Positions 41,873-43,975 of a stretch of 43,975 bases of DNA are shown here, piece by piece. Under the pieces are notes generated by a model. It was not told the origin of the DNA. It saw nothing but the letters and a program-made list of their open reading frames with translations, and did not search any database. This stretch comes from Synechococcus sp. UW140 (lineage in GTDB: Bacteria; Cyanobacteriota; Cyanobacteriia; PCC-6307; Cyanobiaceae). Position 1 is the first letter of the stretch, and the number at the start of each line of letters is the position of its first letter. Made by a program: the position numbers and the translations under genes. The stretch lies in assembly GCF_900474295.1 (NCBI RefSeq), contig NZ_UCOB01000029.1:1-43975 (forward strand), in the 5' to 3' direction.

Positions 41873-42318
41873 TCAGTTTGATTGGTTCATGGCTTTCTCA
41901 AACACTGAAGCATCACTTGCTTTGCACATCCCAGTTCCGTTTATCGAATATGAATAGAAATCACCGCGAGCAAGAGAATGGAGAAATAACGGACCTGGAG
42001 GAACTATCTGGATTGAGTACTTTAAAGAGACGGTAATTCCATCCTTGTTTCTCGGCTTTTCCCACTCTTCAATAGCCACACCATTAACGATCTTTGCTTT
42101 TCCCATACATCACCTTCAGCCGTAATTAATCGACTTTTAGCAATATCAACCTTCCAGTGCTGAATATGACTTCCAACTATGCTCCGTTCTATCTCATTTA
42201 TTTCAAGGTCTTTAGCTTCATTAAAACCTTTAGACTCGCACATCAAATACACAAAGTCTTCAGCCAAAGCAGGTGTCGCCGAGAGGAGCAGAGTTGCAAG
42301 GAGTAGTGAGAGTTTAAT
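41873..42318 (-). pseudogene. Secreted small protein gene, frameshifted and with an ATT start
   Basis: Read from an ATT at 42316-42318, the frame gives IKLSLLLATLLLSATPALA, an obvious signal peptide parallel to MKLSILLGALLLSASPVVA of the gene upstream. It continues EDFVYLMCESKGFNEAKDLE and on to GDVWEKQ, then runs on in an unlikely frame to a stop at 42022. From about 42106 the other frame continues convincingly: GKAKIVNGVAIEEWEKPRNK, GDFYSYSINGTGMC, ASVFEKAMNQSN, stop at 41873. One missing base near 42096-42106 (TGGGAAAAG) would restore about 148 residues. The whole resembles a family of small secreted picocyanobacterial proteins. A sequencing error is possible. Confidence 0.6.
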
Positions 42319-42659
42319 TATCCTTTACCTCGTTGAAGTTCTGCGCAGTCAGGCAGGGCTTCAAACAATTCAATCTTGTTTTTGATTTGGGCGATTGTAT
42401 CCGTCATCAACTTGTAAGCAATACCATTCTTATCCCTTTCACTCAGACCCTTAGGGAAATGACTGATCTCCTCCATTTGCCTCACTAAATCAATAACCAT
42501 CTCAGGCTGTTGTGATTTTTCAATAGCCATTAGCATAGATTCCTGAACCACTTTCAATTCACTTCGCTTATTCATTATACAGTTATTTTCAGCATTGTAT
42601 TGAGCGACAACAGGTGATGCTGAGAGGAGCAGAGCACCAAGGAGTATTGAAAGTTTCAT
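42318..42659 (-). CDS. Small secreted protein, 113 residues
   Basis: The signal peptide MKLSILLGALLLSASPVVA is cut before QYNAENNC. The mature part is helical and charged (NKRSELKVVQESMLMAIEKS, VIDLVRQMEEISHFPKGLSE, IAQIKNKIELFEALPDCAEL) with two Cys that could pair. No family recognised. Its TAA overlaps the ATT of the following frameshifted gene by one base, the same geometry as TGATG coupling. It lies 9 bp behind the 31-residue ORF. Confidence 0.65.
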   Translation of the reverse strand: MKLSILLGALLLSASPVVAQYNAENNCIMNKRSELKVVQESMLMAIEKSQQPEMVIDLVRQMEEISHFPKGLSERDKNGIAYKLMTDTIAQIKNKIELFEALPDCAELQRGKG

Positions 42660-42668
42660 TTGCTTGCC

Positions 42669-42764
42669 TCAACTGAAACGCAGTGGGATAAGAATCTTCT
42701 CTGCTTCATTATGGATCAGAACACCCACTGACCTGCCATCAGCGCCGTTAACCCTGAGTGCCAT
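42669..42764 (-). CDS. 31-residue hypothetical small protein
   Basis: MALRVNGADGRSVGVLIHNE then AEKILIPLRFS and TGA. The composition is protein-like, ending in a beta strand, and it is 9 bp upstream of the secreted-protein gene on the same strand. A shortened copy exists at 41724-41771, which argues that the segment was once a unit worth copying. The frame is open further upstream on the same strand, so this ATG could be internal to a longer, decayed ORF. Confidence 0.4.
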   Translation of the reverse strand: MALRVNGADGRSVGVLIHNEAEKILIPLRFS

Positions 42765-42798
42765 CAGTAGCCACCAAGGAAATAGCAGCGTCTCACAA

Positions 42799-42954
42799 AT
42801 GCACTTAGCAGTCGCAGCAGCGTTGGCGCTAGGCGTAGCGGTGAGACTGGCGTTTACGCACGAGAACACACTATCTATAGAAGTTGATTCCGAAGTCAAA
42901 CCTTCTACAGATAGCGCGACAGTGACAACAAAAACCACTAAAGGGACAAAATGA
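42799..42954 (+). CDS. 51-residue single-helix small protein
   Basis: MHLAVAAALALGVAVRLAFT is a membrane helix or uncleaved signal, followed by HENTLSIEVDSEVKPSTDSA and a Thr/Lys tail. E-V-K-P-S-T-D-S also occurs in the 37-residue cistron at 40931. Its stop overlaps a tiny ATGAAGAGG... ORF of six codons. A lipoprotein gene follows 34 bp on. It is divergent from the 31-residue ORF. Confidence 0.5.
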   Translation: MHLAVAAALALGVAVRLAFTHENTLSIEVDSEVKPSTDSATVTTKTTKGTK

Positions 42955-42988
42955 AGAGGTCTAGCCTTTGACTAGAGCCAGAGCACCA

Positions 42989-43309
42989 ATGAAACGAGTA
43001 GCAGCCCTCCTTCTTTTGCTAGGACTTGCAGGATGCGGAAAGTATCCATCCAGTCAAAGGGCATTGGAAGCGTGTAATGAATGGGAAGAACAGGGAGAGG
43101 TGATTCGCTATAAGCTTGCAGGCAAAGATGGCATCACACATAATCTCTTTAATCGCAATCGAACTTGCTACAATGCTTTTTGGGACAATCAATACGAGGG
43201 CATTTATGGAGAGTTTGATGATGCTGACAGGCGCAAAGAGGGCAAACTCCTGGAAGAATCCGACGAACCAACAGTGAAAGGCAGGAATAAAATATATTTC
43301 CGCTATTGA
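42989..43309 (+). CDS. Small lipoprotein, 106 residues
   Basis: I chose the ATG at 42989 (MKRVAALLLLLGLAGCGKYP); an in-frame ATG at 42968 is less likely. The lipobox is L-A-G-C (C16). The mature part has ALEACNEWEEQGEVIRYK, NRNRTCYNAFWDNQYEGIYG and a basic C-terminus (KGRNKIYFRY). C-x-x-W near the N-terminus recalls V-C-Q-Q-W of the lipoprotein at 41248. The C-x-x-W ... C-Y-x-A-F-W layout looks like a family of small picocyanobacterial lipoproteins; function unknown. Confidence 0.66.
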   Translation: MKRVAALLLLLGLAGCGKYPSSQRALEACNEWEEQGEVIRYKLAGKDGITHNLFNRNRTCYNAFWDNQYEGIYGEFDDADRRKEGKLLEESDEPTVKGRNKIYFRY

Positions 43310-43757
43310 CTTTTGCCTGCCTTGAACTTTGGGATATACCTAAGCTCACAGCGGAGCAGAACACTAAACGAATGTCTCGCAGAGCCTAACAAACAAAAGA
43401 AAGCACCAACAATAGGTTCGAGTTCTATACGAAGTAGGACGTCGTAGCCATAACAACGGTTCTCAGCGGTGGTTGGCATGAAATGAAAAATTGGTTGGTA
43501 TTGAAGCCCTAAAACCTGTGCTGTAGCACCTAGTAAAGCGAGTTTAGCCGATCTATCTGGACTAACAAGCCAGCTAGAGAGGCACCCTATGGGGTAATTC
43601 CTAGGTCCTCCTGTATACGTATAGGACTTCAGAGATTTACATTATTTTTTTGGGAATAATCCGACTCCCAACTGCAGGTGCCTGAACTACTGTTCTGAAC
43701 CGGTCAAAACACAGAGGCTTCGTGAGGGTGTTCATTACCACAATTGATGTGACTTGG
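43310..43757. other. AT-rich non-coding region at the right end of the island
   Basis: No gene is supported. It holds the second copy of the direct repeat (43388-43434 and GGTTGGTATTG at 43493-43503). It also holds a perfect 10-bp palindrome TATACGTATA (43614-43623) inside a GTCCT/AGGAC inverted repeat (43605-43627). It probably contains the right boundary of the island, but no attachment repeat matching 39.0 kb was found. Confidence 0.4.
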
Positions 43758-43785
43758 TTGCACGCTTGCACAAACACAAGATAAT
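43758..43785 (+). promoter_or_regulatory. Sigma-70-like promoter for the right-edge gene
   Basis: TTGCAC (43758-43763), a 16-bp spacer and GATAAT (43780-43785), placing a start about 43792 and a short leader to the GTG at 43810. TTGCAC occurs twice 8 bp apart (TTGCACGCTTGCAC). Confidence 0.4.
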
Positions 43786-43809
43786 AAGTGTAATTTTGTA
43801 TCTATCCCA

Positions 43810-43975
43810 GTGCGGCCTCTTGGAAGACTGTATCTATCGCTGAGCGGTGTTGCTGCACTGGCAGTCGCTAACGGGGGTTTGCTGCCTGCTGCTGCTCAAG
43901 AGGCAGGCAGCGCAGAAGAGCTCGGGGTGATGGAGATCAACCTCAAGGATGCCATCAAGTTCAACTGGGGGTTTC
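43810..43975 (+). CDS. Outer-membrane-type protein, N-terminal part (runs off right edge)
   Basis: Fifty-five residues are visible from a GTG: RPLGRLYLSLSGVAALAVAN then GGLLPAAAQ, a signal peptide with A-A-A cleavage. The mature start EAGSAEELGVMEINLKDAIK then FNWGF resembles the N-terminus of large cyanobacterial outer-membrane barrel or porin-like proteins. There is no ATG in frame. Identity beyond exported, probably outer-membrane, is not safe. Confidence 0.5.
   Translation, partial: MRPLGRLYLSLSGVAALAVANGGLLPAAAQEAGSAEELGVMEINLKDAIKFNWGF

Noticed and set aside
43411-43436. T-arm-like ATAGG-TTCGAGT-TCTAT sequence as a possible tRNA or tmRNA attachment remnant
   Set aside because: The T stem pairs, but no matching acceptor 5' strand, anticodon arm or tmRNA tag sequence was found nearby.

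Overview
The window looks like a chromosomal segment of a marine picocyanobacterium of the Synechococcus/Cyanobium type (inference). The evidence is compact gene spacing, moderately GC-rich core genes, few clear Shine-Dalgarno sites, many GTG or TTG starts, and a gene mix typical of these genomes: aerobic cobalamin cobL, ABC1/UbiB kinase, NAD kinase, DUF1622, DUF202, pheS and surE. No rRNA, tRNA, CRISPR array or insertion sequence was recognised.

Left part (1-13.9 kb) is a cell-surface and polysaccharide region. It starts with the 5' part of a large minus-strand autotransporter-like surface protein that runs off the left edge. Next comes a decayed beta-barrel remnant of a second such protein. 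Then follows a probable two-gene unit: a secreted GH18 chitinase with two CBM2-like domains, and a GH116 beta-glucosidase. A divergent 14-helix MFS exporter follows, with a perfect 16-bp palindrome in the shared intergenic region. Then come a small DUF3764-like protein, a translationally coupled pair of secreted proteins (one cysteine-rich, one with long RGG/RS/RQ repeats), and a sulfotransferase.

Middle part (14-31.2 kb) holds an AraC-type regulator convergent with an outer-membrane barrel, a large arylsulfatase followed by a perfect 18-bp hairpin, and a gene-poor stretch with a frameshifted Lys-rich small gene. After that come a membrane-protein group (DUF1622, DUF202, BASS-type transporter), a flavin amine oxidase beside three consecutive secreted DUF1254/DUF1214 proteins, cobL with a 44-residue single-helix protein behind it, a secreted DUF192 protein carrying an EF-hand-like loop, and a VOC protein.

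Housekeeping part (31.5-38.9 kb) holds nadK, then 5 bp downstream an OmpR-type regulator whose receiver domain has lost its phosphorylation residues; a beta-propeller lipoprotein; an ABC1 kinase; pheS; and surE.

Right part (39.0-43.8 kb) is a visibly AT-richer small island headed by a complete tyrosine recombinase. It carries two tandem Nif11-like double-glycine precursor peptides with a shared G-R-N-x-x-C core, a third short cistron that may be a decayed copy, three small lipoproteins, two small secreted proteins (one frameshifted and starting with ATT), and several diverged internal duplications. No RiPP-modifying enzyme or peptidase/transporter lies in the window, so modification would have to occur in trans. 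This precursor/lipoprotein island is the best candidate for an undescribed system. The window ends in the signal peptide region of an outer-membrane-type protein that continues off the right edge.
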